Source of the DNA: Peronospora farinosa
Taxonomy: Eukaryota; Oomycota; Peronosporomycetes; Peronosporales; Peronosporaceae
Length of the DNA stretch: 64,000 nucleotides
Assembly (NCBI GenBank): GCA_947646735.1
Contig: CANTFK010000037.1
Location: 248,001 to 312,000, forward strand
Direction: 5' to 3'
The notes beneath the pieces were generated by a model, which saw nothing but the letters and a program-made list of their open reading frames with translations, made no database searches and was not told the DNA's origin. The translations under genes and the position numbers were made by a program. This document shows positions 22,701 to 33,300 of the stretch, piece after piece (within the stretch, counting starts at the first letter, position 1; every line of letters begins with the position of its first letter).

Positions 22701-24463
22701 ATTGAACGCATGCACTATCCGCCAGCCTCCCGTAGCCTTCTTCACGCAGAAGGTTGGACTCGAATGTGGTGAGATACTCTCCCGCACATGACCCGCTTTG
22801 CGGCGGCCTTCAAAGAATGCGTCAATAGCTTCGACTTGATCTCGAGGCAACGGCCACTGCCGTGTCACACAATACTTCGACCCTGGCACGAGATCAATCT
22901 CGTGCCGAACACCGCGGTCCGCAGGAAGTTCAGCCGGGATCTTGTCCGGGAACACGTCTGCATACTCACGAGCAATGTCGTAGACGGGGTTACCAGACTC
23001 TCGCAGGGCCTCCCATGACTGTGATGCAAACCTTTCTTCACGCGCAGACTTCGGCTCAGCGCTTTGAGGACGCGCCATATGCTCCTCGTTTGCCACGGTA
23101 ACCACCTCGTTGGTGATTAGACACACTTGTTCCACAGTGCCTCCCTTAAGGTCACGTAGGAAATGCTTCCAGGAAAGCCCTGGAAGACTTGTAATGGAAG
23201 ACGCATTACGAGGAGGACTCTCGACCTCGATATATTGGCGCCTTTGTGGACTCCCTTCCACGTACACGATAGCGTGGACACATTCCAACGCTAAATTCTC
23301 GGTGCTGTTGTCCCCATCGTGCTTCGAGTCACTACTCGAAGCTGGCGAACCGCAGTCAGGTGATAAACCATCACCCCCCTCTAGGCACTGGATGTCGTCA
23401 TCCAAGATGCCGGAAACACTGGACGGGAGTACCCCAAACTCGACCGTCGACACTTGATGCGGGAGCTCCTGCTCGGCCGCCGTAAACCCGCGTGGGAGCC
23501 CCTGCTCAACCACAGTATGCCCATGTGGGAACCTCGGTTCGACCACAGTGGGTGATGATGGGAACCCCGGTTCGACCATCATGCTCTCGCGTGAGGACTC
23601 CTGTCCGTCCACGTCACACTCGCTGGCGAGCTCTTGCTCGTCGCCACAATGCCCTTGTGGGAGCCCCTGCTCGACCACAATAGGTGCAGATGGGAACCCC
23701 GGTTCAACCACTGCATTCACGTGCGGGAACCCCTGTTCAACCGCATTAATGACGCGCGGGAACCCCTGTTCGACCGCGTCGTCCTCGTCGTCCTCTTCGC
23801 TCTGTAGCGAGGAGTCACTGTCACTTGTGTCCCGAAGAACAGCACAAGCAGTGCAGAGAGGGCCATCGCTCGCTCTGTGCACCGCCAACGTCGTGGAATC
23901 GCGATCCACGACTGTGACGTTTGGCCAGTCACTTGGAGATACCAAGAGATGGGTAAACACTTCACTGACATCGAACTTGCGTCGACGTCTCACTGATCTG
24001 GCTAACCAGTCGATCTGGGGCTTATAACGTGCCAACCATGGCATGCCCAGTATGCAATCGAATGCATAATTCATCGCGATCACCAAGAAATCATCATTAC
24101 TGCGAAAGCCATCAAACGTATACGGCAACGACACTTCGCGCCGCGATACGCGGTGTGGTTTCCCGTCAGCCAACTTGACGACGACTTGGCCAGGTCCCTC
24201 ACGGACCTGAATGCTGGGAGGCAGCATCGACAAACAAGATTCACGAAAGAAATTGTTTGTTGCTCCTGAGTCCAGGAGTGCTCGCAGAGGTCGCCGGACG
24301 CCGGCGACATGTAAACTGACAATAATCAGACGTGAATCACCACTCGTAGTGGTGGCATTTAACCGTGCGCGTAGCGCAGGAGGACTGGAAGGTTGGGCTG
24401 CCACCGGGGGACCCGGACCTCCGTTCCAACCAGTAGGGCGCCCTGCACCTACTGGTCCCGACC
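19750..24463 (-). pseudogene. E2 pol, frameshifted and lacking the chromodomain
   Basis: A 1306-codon frame (24404-20484, open upstream to the frameshift site) covers protease, RT, RNase H and a complete integrase core ([19 protein letters not shown]). A missing C in a homopolymer then diverts it into a short tail and stop at 20484. The original frame resumes at 20487-19750 without the chromodomain, because of the in-frame 630-bp deletion. Confidence 0.9.
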
Positions 24464-24470
24464 GTTTTTT
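24429..24470 (-). promoter_or_regulatory. E2 -1 ribosomal frameshift signal
   Basis: AAAAAAC at minus 24470-24464, spacer GGTCGGG, 9-bp perfect stem; same as in E1 and E3. Confidence 0.8.
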
Positions 24471-25498
24471 GGACGTGCGGCCGGTACAGCACCCTCATGA
24501 TGGGCGTCCACTACTTGCACCGATAATGGGGCTGGCGCACGGCACTCTGCCGCGCGATGTCCTGGCTTGAGACAACGAAAGCAAACCATTGGACGCCCGG
24601 TGCGAGCGTCACCTTTATGATGAAAGACACGTCGCCGGTCACCCGACGACTCAATAACGTCGATCTCCATAGGTTCTGGGCCAGAAGGCCGGGGAACGCT
24701 GACGACCGAGGGTTTGGCATAGGCCTTTGTGACCCTAAAGTCTTCACGGAGTGCGATGGCGAATGCCTCCTCCAATGTGGCAGGCTCGGCGCGCTCCAGC
24801 GATAAGCGGGTCTGCCCCTCACGCATACCATCCACAAAGACATTCACCTGTGTGTACATGTCCATGGGGTGCGTGATAATACACGACGCCAGATGCCTAG
24901 CCATCTGTACGTAGTCGCGCATCGCCATTTTACCCTGTCGCATCGACAGGAATCTTGATCGCACCAGTTTCTCCTCTTGTGGTGGCTCGAAGGCAAGACG
25001 GAGATCGTCCTGGATGGTATCCAAGGTGGGAAATGCGTGCTCGTCCACAACGAGTTTACCAAGGGCCCACTCCTTGGCCTTCCCGGTGAGGCGGGAAAGA
25101 AGAAAGTTGACCTTCGCCTGTGGAGCCTCAAGAAGTCTCGAGGCGATGGCGATATCAACTTCTCGGAACCACCGGTTCAGCGATAACCGGTCCTTACCTT
25201 CTCCAGAGTAGGAGGAGGTTTCCATCTTCACGGCCTCATTACGTGAAGGGCGCGAGGGAGTTAAGCCTCGCCGGTTGGATTCGGCGAGCTCGCGTGCCAT
25301 AAACTCATGTATGGCGAGACGTTGCGCGTCAGGGGTCGCTGATCTCATCATCGACGCGACGAATGCCTCTCCCGATATCGCCGCGAGGCGATTAAGGGCA
25401 TCCCACTCAACACCAGTAAGATGGGGGAAGGTCGCGTGCTCCAGAAATAAATCTGGAGCGTCAAAGTACGACGATTCGCTCATCCCAAACTCGGGCAT
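24449..25498 (-). CDS. E2 gag
   Basis: 349 aa, ATG at 25498. Knuckle [14 protein letters not shown] is complete here, unlike E1. Otherwise nearly identical to E1 and E3 gag. Confidence 0.9.
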   Translation of the reverse strand: MPEFGMSESSYFDAPDLFLEHATFPHLTGVEWDALNRLAAISGEAFVASMMRSATPDAQRLAIHEFMARELAESNRRGLTPSRPSRNEAVKMETSSYSGEGKDRLSLNRWFREVDIAIASRLLEAPQAKVNFLLSRLTGKAKEWALGKLVVDEHAFPTLDTIQDDLRLAFEPPQEEKLVRSRFLSMRQGKMAMRDYVQMARHLASCIITHPMDMYTQVNVFVDGMREGQTRLSLERAEPATLEEAFAIALREDFRVTKAYAKPSVVSVPRPSGPEPMEIDVIESSGDRRRVFHHKGDARTGRPMVCFRCLKPGHRAAECRAPAPLSVQVVDAHHEGAVPAARPKNGRDQ

Positions 25499-25524
25499 AG
25501 GAAGGACTACAAAGTGCTACCAGG

Positions 25525-25867
25525 TGTAACGGGGCTAGAACGTACCGTCACTAGCTTACACGTGCGCTTGAGGAAGACTCAAGCCCGAGTATTAGGTATT
25601 AAGTAAATTTAACTCTGATTTTTATTTTGGTTTTTAATTCGTACTAATTACGAAGATTTTAGTCGTAATAAATACGACAGTGTTCCCGCCTTTCGGGAAC
25701 CACACAATTTCAGGTTGATTTATCATTGGTCCATATTGGGGACTTTAGGCCCAATAATAAACCAATAATAAATTACCACGCTGTGCCCGCTATTCGGGCC
25801 CAGCACCTGCCTACATATGTAATTGTTTATTTGTGTTAATGCTATATGTGTAATGTAGCCCATTACA
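25525..25867 (-). repeat. LTR D (right LTR of E2)
   Basis: 343 bp; shares CTATATG with B, E and F and the extra T of LTR C. Confidence 0.93.
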
Positions 25868-28705
25868 GATGTGATCTGCTATAAGTGCGGCAAGCGAGGC
25901 CATATGATGGCTCGCTGCTATGCCAAAGTAGCTGCTGGTGCTAAGGCAGCCAGAAAAAGATCTCCCAACCCCAGGGAGGTGCGAAAAACCAGCGTGCACG
26001 ACGCACGGGTTCAGCACCTGCCCAAGATGGGTCGGGAAATGCGGGAGCGCAGTAGGGGCGGGATGCCCTACTGTCGCGGACTCTGAAGCTACCCCTAAGT
26101 TCAGAGTGATCGAATAAATGGGTAGCATAGTACCTGAGGTACCGAAAGGTCGGACCTCAACCCTTTTGGTCTATAACGCTCGAGTACGAGGCTATGATCA
26201 AGTGATGAACCTTCTCGTGAATTCGGGTGCATCACAAAACTTTGTGAAATTCGCGGCTCTGAAAAAGAGACCGGCGAGTTCTGAGTCGCTTTGCCAGGAT
26301 GGCAAGCGAGAAGAGGCGATCGTTCGTTTAGCGAACGGCGCGCTCGTTAAATCGGAGGGAGTTCAAGTTGAACTCGCCTTCAGTTTCAGTGACTTCTCCT
26401 GTAAAGAGAAGTTCACAGTGCTAGGTATGGAGAGTCCGTATGGCCTCATCCTAGGCATGCCTTGGTTGGCTACACACCAACCATGGACAGACTGGCGTAC
26501 ACGCACAGTCGCTAGCTCTACGCAAGACACCGGAAAGGATGTGCTCTTACGAGAGGCTTATGTGGCTGATGCTGTGTCCAACACAGTATGACGGTATGTC
26601 AATCGGCACCAGGAACTACCCAGCTCGAAAGGAGTGGTGTAGTTGGAAGTGCACTGGCGGAAAGCCAGGTGACACATATTCCTACCAAGGTCGAAAAGAC
26701 TGGTGTAGGGAATGGGGCGATGACAGGTAGTCATGCGTCCAATGGTACTGCACAGAGCCGAGAGCCTGTGGCAGTTGATGGTGGGCTGACAGGAAGTCAA
26801 GCGCCACAAGAACCGGCACAGAGCCAAGAGCCTGGTGCGGTTGGAAGGATTGCGTTAGCTGAGATAGCAACGACCCCTTCTTCCAGTTCAAAGGTCGTGG
26901 TGAATCGAACAACGAGCACCAGACGTATTAAGACTATCAAGGGCACGTCGAAATGAGTGACCATTGGATCAGTCTCGGTCCAAGAGACGGACCTACGAAC
27001 GAGTTGTTCGAGGCCGTCGAAGACAAAATGCCGGAGGCATCCTCAGTTGAGGTGCTCCAACTTGTCTTGGCATCTGCCGAGGAGATAGTAAATCTCTCGG
27101 AGATGACGTGGGATCTGTTCCTGTCCGAACTAAAGGAAGGAAAGATCCACGAGATAGTCACACCAGTTCCAGAAGAGAACGTGGTGGACTGTTGCTCTTC
27201 ATCCACAATGGATGAGAGCGTCTTGGAGACCGACAAAAAGAAACGGTTCGCTGCTCAAGGCTGGGATGCCTTGAAGGACAGCCCGTTCTATGATGTTCTG
27301 TGGAAACACCGTGATGTGTTTCCAGCAGAAGTGCCGAGCCGCCTACCGGCCGATAGGGGCATCAGGCACGAAATTGACCTGGAGCCTGGCACCAAGTATT
27401 GTGTGACCAGGCAATGGCCGTTGCCGAAGGAACAAGTCGATTACATCGATTAGTTCTTCGACAAGCGAGCTAAGGCGGGACATGTACGTGAGAGCAAGTC
27501 GCCTCACTGCAGCCCGACCTTCTGTGTGCGTAAAGCAACAGGTGGATGGCGCGTGGTTCACGCTTATAATAAGCTGAACACGGCCACCATCCCGGCTCAA
27601 ACGCCGATCCCGCGGAAAGATGTCTTGTTGAACTCCATGGGAAAGTCAACTATCTTTTCCGCGTTGGATCTAAAGGATGGCTACTATCAGGTTCTCATGA
27701 GAGATACCGATGTAGCCAAAACGGCAGTAAGCACCCCAAGCGGTATGCTGTGGGAGTGGCTTGCGATGCCACAAGGGTTGTAAAATGCTCCGGCAACATT
27801 CAACCGAGTAGTGGCTCACGTGATGCGTCAGCACCGTGCCTACGCACCCCATTACTTTGACGATGTATTCGTGCATAGTAGGGCGGAGGACGGTCTGAGT
27901 GCAATAGAGTCGCACAAGCGTCATTTAGACGCTGTGTTGCAGACTCTGGGTGACGCCCAATTATACGTGAACTTGCAAAAGTGCGTAATAGGGGTCCCCG
28001 AGATACCTGTACTGGGCTGCATCGTAGGTGCACATGGTGTACGAGCAGACCCAGAAAAGGTAAAGGCTGTAAAGGAATGACCAGTCCCACGTCATGTGAA
28101 GGATCTGCGCCAATTCCTTGGGCTCGCTAATTACTTGCATAAGTACAGCAAGAATTATGCGGAGCAGACCAAGCCATTGTCTGACCTTTTAAAAAAGGAT
28201 ACAGAATGGACTTGGTCAAAGGAACAAGAAGATGCGTTCACTTCAGTGAAGCAATATCTTGTAGAGGCACCGGTCTTGGCATTGCCAGACGCGGATAAGC
28301 CCTTTAGCGTCGTCTGCGATGCAAGCAATTTTGCAATCGGCAGCGCGCTCATGCAGAAGGATGAAAACGGTATTGACCGTGTCATTTCTTATCAGTCTCG
28401 GCTTTTAAAAGCTGCCGAGCTGAATTACCCTGTGCATGACAAGGAGCTACTTTCAATTAAGTATGCCCTTGTCAAGTTTCGGGTGCAACTCTTGGGCACC
28501 GAACCTTTTGTGGTTTATACGGATCACGCATCACTGCGGACCGCTATAAATTCACCGCACCTCTCGCCGAGAATGGCAAGATGGCTAACATTCTTCTCTG
28601 AATTTAATTTCAAAGTTGAATATAAGCTGGGTAAGTCGAATGTCTTGGCTGACGCGTTATCGCGCAGACCAGACTTCGAGGCAAGACACCAGGATAGTGT
28701 GTCTC
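25868..28705 (+). pseudogene. host Ty3/Gypsy element: middle segment, copy 2
   Basis: Second copy of 16098-18936, with about six differences in 2838 nt. These include loss of one base near 26586 (CACAGTGATG to CACAGTATG), which adds a frameshift in the protease-RT linker. The three premature stops are shared: TAG 27451-27453, TAA 27781-27783, TGA 28078-28080. The element was therefore already dead when the segment was duplicated. Begins with GATGT, ends with GTCTC. Confidence 0.9.
28701..28705. repeat. E3 target-site duplication GTCTC (left)
   Basis: Directly before LTR E; matched by 36399-36403 after LTR F. Confidence 0.87.
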
Positions 28706-29047
28706 TGTAACGGGGCTAGAACGTACCGTCACTAGCTTACACGTGCGCTTGAGGAAGACTCAAGCCCGAGTATTAGGTATTAAGTAAATTTAACTCTGAT
28801 TTTTATTTTGGTTTTAATTCGTACTAATTACGAAGATTTTAGTCGTAATAAATACGACAGTGTTCCCGCCTTTCGGGAACCACACAATTTCAGGTTGATT
28901 TATCATTGGTCCATATTGGGGACTTTAGGCCCAATAATAAACCAATAATAAATTACCACGCTGTGCCCGCTATTCGGGCCCAGCACCTGCCTACATATGT
29001 AATTGTTTATTTGTGTTAATGCTATATGTGTAATGTAGCCCATTACA
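28706..29047 (-). repeat. LTR E (3' LTR of E3)
   Basis: 342 bp, TGTAACGGG ... CCCATTACA edges. Confidence 0.94.
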
Positions 29048-29060
29048 TCACCCCCTTCTC
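29048..29060 (-). other. polypurine tract of E3
   Basis: Minus strand GAGAAGGGGGTGA abutting the 3' LTR, the expected plus-strand priming position. Same tract in E1 (8955-8967) and E2 (19279-19291). Confidence 0.7.
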
Positions 29061-29396
29061 ATGACAGCACTCACCAACCGTGAGTGCTCAACTGTCGAAA
29101 ACCCTTCGCCCACAAACGAACAAGCAATGTCCGGAGACCCAACACCCAGTCCAGCAGCACTCCCAAGGAACGTCAGCGGGAGTGCATCAACCAACATCAT
29201 GGCGCGGCAGCTCATACCTTGGTCGCTGTACGACTTGTCCGGAGCTCACGCTCCGGACTCACTGGACATGATGCGGGACTACTTCCGCCGATTTCGAAAA
29301 CTGCGCGGGAAAGGTCTTGATGGAATCGAGCATGAAGCTCTACAACGTTCTTGGTGCGCCTTCATCCAACGTTGGAATCGGATGCCAATCTTGTGA
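29061..29396 (+). CDS. E3 antisense ORF, 111 aa, unknown function
   Basis: Lies between the end of pol (29519) and the LTR, so its first 336 nt do not overlap pol. ATG 13 nt inside LTR E, 111 codons. The C-terminal half is helical and basic-aromatic ([38 protein letters not shown]). No homology recognised. It is conserved in E2 and, with an 11-bp loss, in E1. Just before its stop a frame in the +1 register (29320-30378) is open and reads CQSC-x11-H-x6-HIAEC, zinc-finger-like. Whether the two are joined by splicing or frameshifting cannot be decided. Confidence 0.45.
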   Translation: MTALTNRECSTVENPSPTNEQAMSGDPTPSPAALPRNVSGSASTNIMARQLIPWSLYDLSGAHAPDSLDMMRDYFRRFRKLRGKGLDGIEHEALQRSWCAFIQRWNRMPIL

Positions 29397-30378
29397 CTCG
29401 ACTCCACGCCCAACTCATGACGAATGGCGACGACACATCGCTGAGTGTCCACTCAGTGATCGCGAACGAAGTTGGATTGCGAAGTATGAGCGAAGTCTGG
29501 GCGAACGGAGAAGCGCAGTTATTCGTGGTGCGCCCTGCTGGCGGCACCACTCGCGACAGCGGAGTCGATCTCCGCGGGATCATCAGCGCAGGGCAGCGAC
29601 ACGTTCGCCTGCCCGTCCAGTTGCGCGATTCTCGCCTCGCAATCGTGATATGTATTCACCGCGACATTCTCGATCACGGCATCGATCTCGTTCGCGACAT
29701 CGTTTGCGTTCGCGACATCGTTCTCGTTCTTGTCATCGTTCCCGTTTCCGACAACGTGAATCTCCTTACCGCTCTCGTTTGTCACGAGAGCGTTCGCGTG
29801 CTCGCCCGCCTTGGAATAGTCCGACTTCGTGGCTTCATACGACAGAACCACATCTGGAACGTCACGAAGGAGCGAGGAACGTGGTTCCCATGTATCCTGC
29901 TCGGGAGGGAATCCAAGCCAACGTACTCGGTACCTACGCACGGATGGAACCGCACGCTTCTCATGAGCCGACTGCAGTAATGGTTGTGGAGGGTCCTCGT
30001 GACCCACAATGCGGTCTACAATCCAGCGCACCTGTCCCTCCGCATCAACAAGCGGAGGAGGGCTCTCGCGGTGGTAGAGCTGGCGTCCTGGTTGCTCAGG
30101 ACGATGTTGATCAGGCCGTGAATATAGCTGCCGATGCTCGGCTGGAGGCTGAGGCTGCCAGTGAACGTGCTGCCCAGGCGGAGAAGACTTCGAGTGAGAC
30201 CCGGCAGTCGAACCGTGAACTGCTCGAGCGGATAAGGATTCTGGAGCGCCAGATGCTTGGTCAGGTTCAGACGGGATCGAGACCCCGCCCCATGTCATCG
30301 GCGCGTCGAGCGCGACGGGAAGGCCGTTCGACTTACGAACCCCTGAAGCCGGCGTCGGAGCCAAACCGTGAAGCGTAG
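29320..30378 (+). CDS. E3 second antisense frame (Cys/His cluster, RS-rich, coiled coil)
   Basis: 352 codons from an ATG at 29320, convergent with and largely overlapping the pol C-terminus. Order of features: Cys/His cluster (CQSC ... HIAEC); an Arg-Ser dipeptide-rich stretch ([11 protein letters not shown] type); and near the end an alanine/glutamate-rich heptad-like segment ([30 protein letters not shown]) that looks like a coiled coil. Beyond 29519 it lies opposite coding pol sequence, so part of its openness may be a codon-bias shadow. The same frame exists in E1 (to 10274). Confidence 0.3.
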   Translation: MESSMKLYNVLGAPSSNVGIGCQSCDSTPRPTHDEWRRHIAECPLSDRERSWIAKYERSLGERRSAVIRGAPCWRHHSRQRSRSPRDHQRRAATRSPARPVARFSPRNRDMYSPRHSRSRHRSRSRHRLRSRHRSRSCHRSRFRQRESPYRSRLSRERSRARPPWNSPTSWLHTTEPHLERHEGARNVVPMYPAREGIQANVLGTYARMEPHASHEPTAVMVVEGPRDPQCGLQSSAPVPPHQQAEEGSRGGRAGVLVAQDDVDQAVNIAADARLEAEAASERAAQAEKTSSETRQSNRELLERIRILERQMLGQVQTGSRPRPMSSARRARREGRSTYEPLKPASEPNREA

Positions 30379-33300
30379 CCGGACGATATTCCTTCAGCCG
30401 CCCGACATAGAATGTCGGGTGGAGTCGCAGTGAAGAGGGGACGTCGAGTGTATAAGCGTCGCCAATTGCCTTCAGAACCTTGAATGGACCGATGAAGCGT
30501 GGCGCGAGTTTACTCGCGCCCAGATTAGTGACCGCAGAATCCCTTAAACCTTCCGTCGATAATAATACACGGTCACCTTTCTCAAACTTGCTCATGTTCT
30601 TTCTTCCATGTTTGTCAGCGTTCTCCTTCTGTAGGTCTACAGCAGTTTGTAGTGCGTCGCGTACAAACCTGGTGATGGCTTGACGTTGGAGTATAAATTC
30701 CGACACGGCCATGTCATCAATTGGTCGCGCCGACTCAATCGGCGCGTAGTTGGCAGTAGGGGAACGCTTACCCGAAGACGGGTCAATCAATGTCTGCGCA
30801 GTCCATCGAGCTAATGGGGACGCCACGTCTGATGGCGTCAAAATGGCCGTCTTTGCCTTGGATCGTGTTACTGCATTCGCGCTCAAAATACCGTGAGCTG
30901 CACTCGATCCTTGTTTATCACCTTTATCCCCCCCCAGAGTGGAGCCACTAGGTGTTGTGGGTCGCCCCACGGCCAGGACAGTAGGAACACGAGGGTGACG
31001 AGCCGAATTTACAAAAAATGGCGTCAACCCTGTTGACGCGTGTACGGCGTTGTTGAGTGCGAACTCAGCGAGTGGTAAAAATGCACTCCAACTTGTAAAT
31101 GACGTAGCATAACTCCGAAGAACATCTTCGAGGACTCGGTTCACGCGCTCGGTCTGCCCATCCGTTTCCGGATGGGATGCCGTCGACATCAGCAGTTTTG
31201 TCCCGAGGAGCTCGAAAAGTGATGTCCAAAATGCGGACGTAAATCGCGGATCACGGTCCGAAACAATGTTTTCTGGAAGGCCATGATGACGGAACACCGC
31301 GTCGATGAAGTGCGCCGCGGTCTCTGCCGCGGTGACCTTAGCGTGAACAGGCACGAGATGTGTCATCTTGCTGAATCTGTCAACAAAGACCAAGATGCCC
31401 GTTCGAGCTTGGCTATCGGGCGCAAGCCCGAAGATAAAGTCCATCGAAACTGATCTCCAGGCCTCTGCTGCAATTGGCAACGATCGCAAGGGAGCCTGTG
31501 ACGATGGAGATGGCTTCACACGCTGGCATATTTCGCACGTTCGGATCCAGTTGCGTACCCACTTATACATGTGGGGCCAGAAGAAGTCTCGAGACACAGC
31601 CGCGAAAGTCTTTTCGCGGCCTAAATGGCCGCCAGCAGGAGCATCGTGATACTCGTGAATGATTCTTGCACGCAAATCCATGTCATTGGCAATCACCGTG
31701 CGAGGAGAATCGAATTGGTCGATGCTATACAGAAGCAAATCGCCATCTAAACTGTATCGATGAATATGGTCGCGCTTGGTACGGGATAATGCTCCCAGTG
31801 CAGCATCGCTGGGAGCACGCAGATACTCGATAATGTCTGCATAATCTGAGTCACCCTTGTACGCTGCGACGATCTCATCAAATAAACACGGCTCGGGTGT
31901 AACCCGAGTTAAGTTCAGCGATACACACATTGCACATCGGTCATCATCGTCCTCGTCATCAGTAGCCTGGCGACTCAGAGCAGTCCGAGGATCGTAGTCG
32001 GGACGTCGTGACAAGGCGTCAGCGAGAATATTGGTCTTGCCTGGCTTGTAATGCACGACGAAGTTGTACTCAGAGAAGAATGAGAGCCATCGTGCCATCC
32101 GTTGGGACAGGTGTGGGCTCTTCATCGCTGTGCGCAGCGATGCATGATCGGTGTACAAAGCAAACGTACTTTCACCAAGGAGATGCACGCGAAACTTGAT
32201 GAGTGCATAGCGCATCGCTAATAACTCCTTGTCGTGAACCGGATAGTTCTTCTCAGCTGGCTTCATCTGTCGCGACTGATAACTCACGACTCGTTCACGG
32301 CCCTCATCATCAAATTGCATGAGGGCACAACCGATTGCAAAATCACTGGCGTCGCAAACCACGTGGAACGGCTTGGAATCGTCTGGTAGGACCAGGACTG
32401 GCGCTGACGCTAGGCTCTTCTTTACTGCTTCGAAGGCTGCTTGGTGCTCGGGACGCCACAACCACGTGGCGTCTTTCTTCAAGAGTGACGACAAAGGCTG
32501 GATAGAACCAGCATAATCCTTCGTATACTTGTGCAAATAATTAGCCAAGCCGAGCCACTGGCGCAACTCCGTAGGGTTCTTGGGCGTGGGCCAAGAACAG
32601 ATGGACGACACCTTCTCTGGATCAGCTCGAACTCCCGATTTACTCACATAGCAACCTAACACCGGAATCTCCGGTGCACAAAAGACACACTTCTTGAGAT
32701 TCGCGTACAACTTGTTGTCCCGCATAACTTGAAACACTTGCTTCAGGTGTTGAAGGTGAACTTGGACATCGTTGAGGTTGCCCTCGGCGCGACTATGGAC
32801 GAAGATATCGTCAAAATAACTTGGGGCAAAGTTCCGAAGAGGTCTCAACACTTGAGACACCATGCGATTGAAAGTGGCCGGAGCGTTCTTCAACCCTTGT
32901 GGCATTACCAGCCACTCCCATAACATGCCACTCGGGGTGCTCACCGCGGTGAGTGGGATATCGCTCGGGCGCATCAAAATCTGGTAAAAGCCATCGGTCA
33001 AGTCGATGGCACTGAAGATGACACTACCTGACATGGAATTCAGCACCATGTCCTTCCTGGGAATTGGCGTTTGCGCAGGAATAGTGGCATCATTCAACTT
33101 ATTGAACGCATGCACTATCCGCCAGCCTCCCGTAGCCTTCTTCACGCAGAAGGTTGGACTCGAATGTGGTGAGATACTCTCCCGCACATGACCCGCTTTG
33201 CGGCGACCTTCAAAGAATGCGTCAATAGCTTCGACTTGATCTCGAGGCAACGGCCACTGCCGTGTCACACAATACTTCGACCCTGGCACGAGATCAATCT

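Larger units (their letters stand above)
18937..25867 (-). mobile_element. E2: Ty3/Gypsy element of the same family, recombinant and deleted
   Basis: 6931 bp with LTR C (18937-19278) and LTR D (25525-25867). Minus-strand gag and pol as in E3. It lacks 630 bp in frame (the equivalent of 29627-30256, chromodomain and linker; GC microhomology at the junction), 132 bp in the pol repeat region, and one C in a C-run at about 20529-20535, which shifts the pol frame. Flanks do not match: GTCTC left, GATGT right. This is what a crossover between an element at the E3 site and one at the E1 site would leave. Confidence 0.92.
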
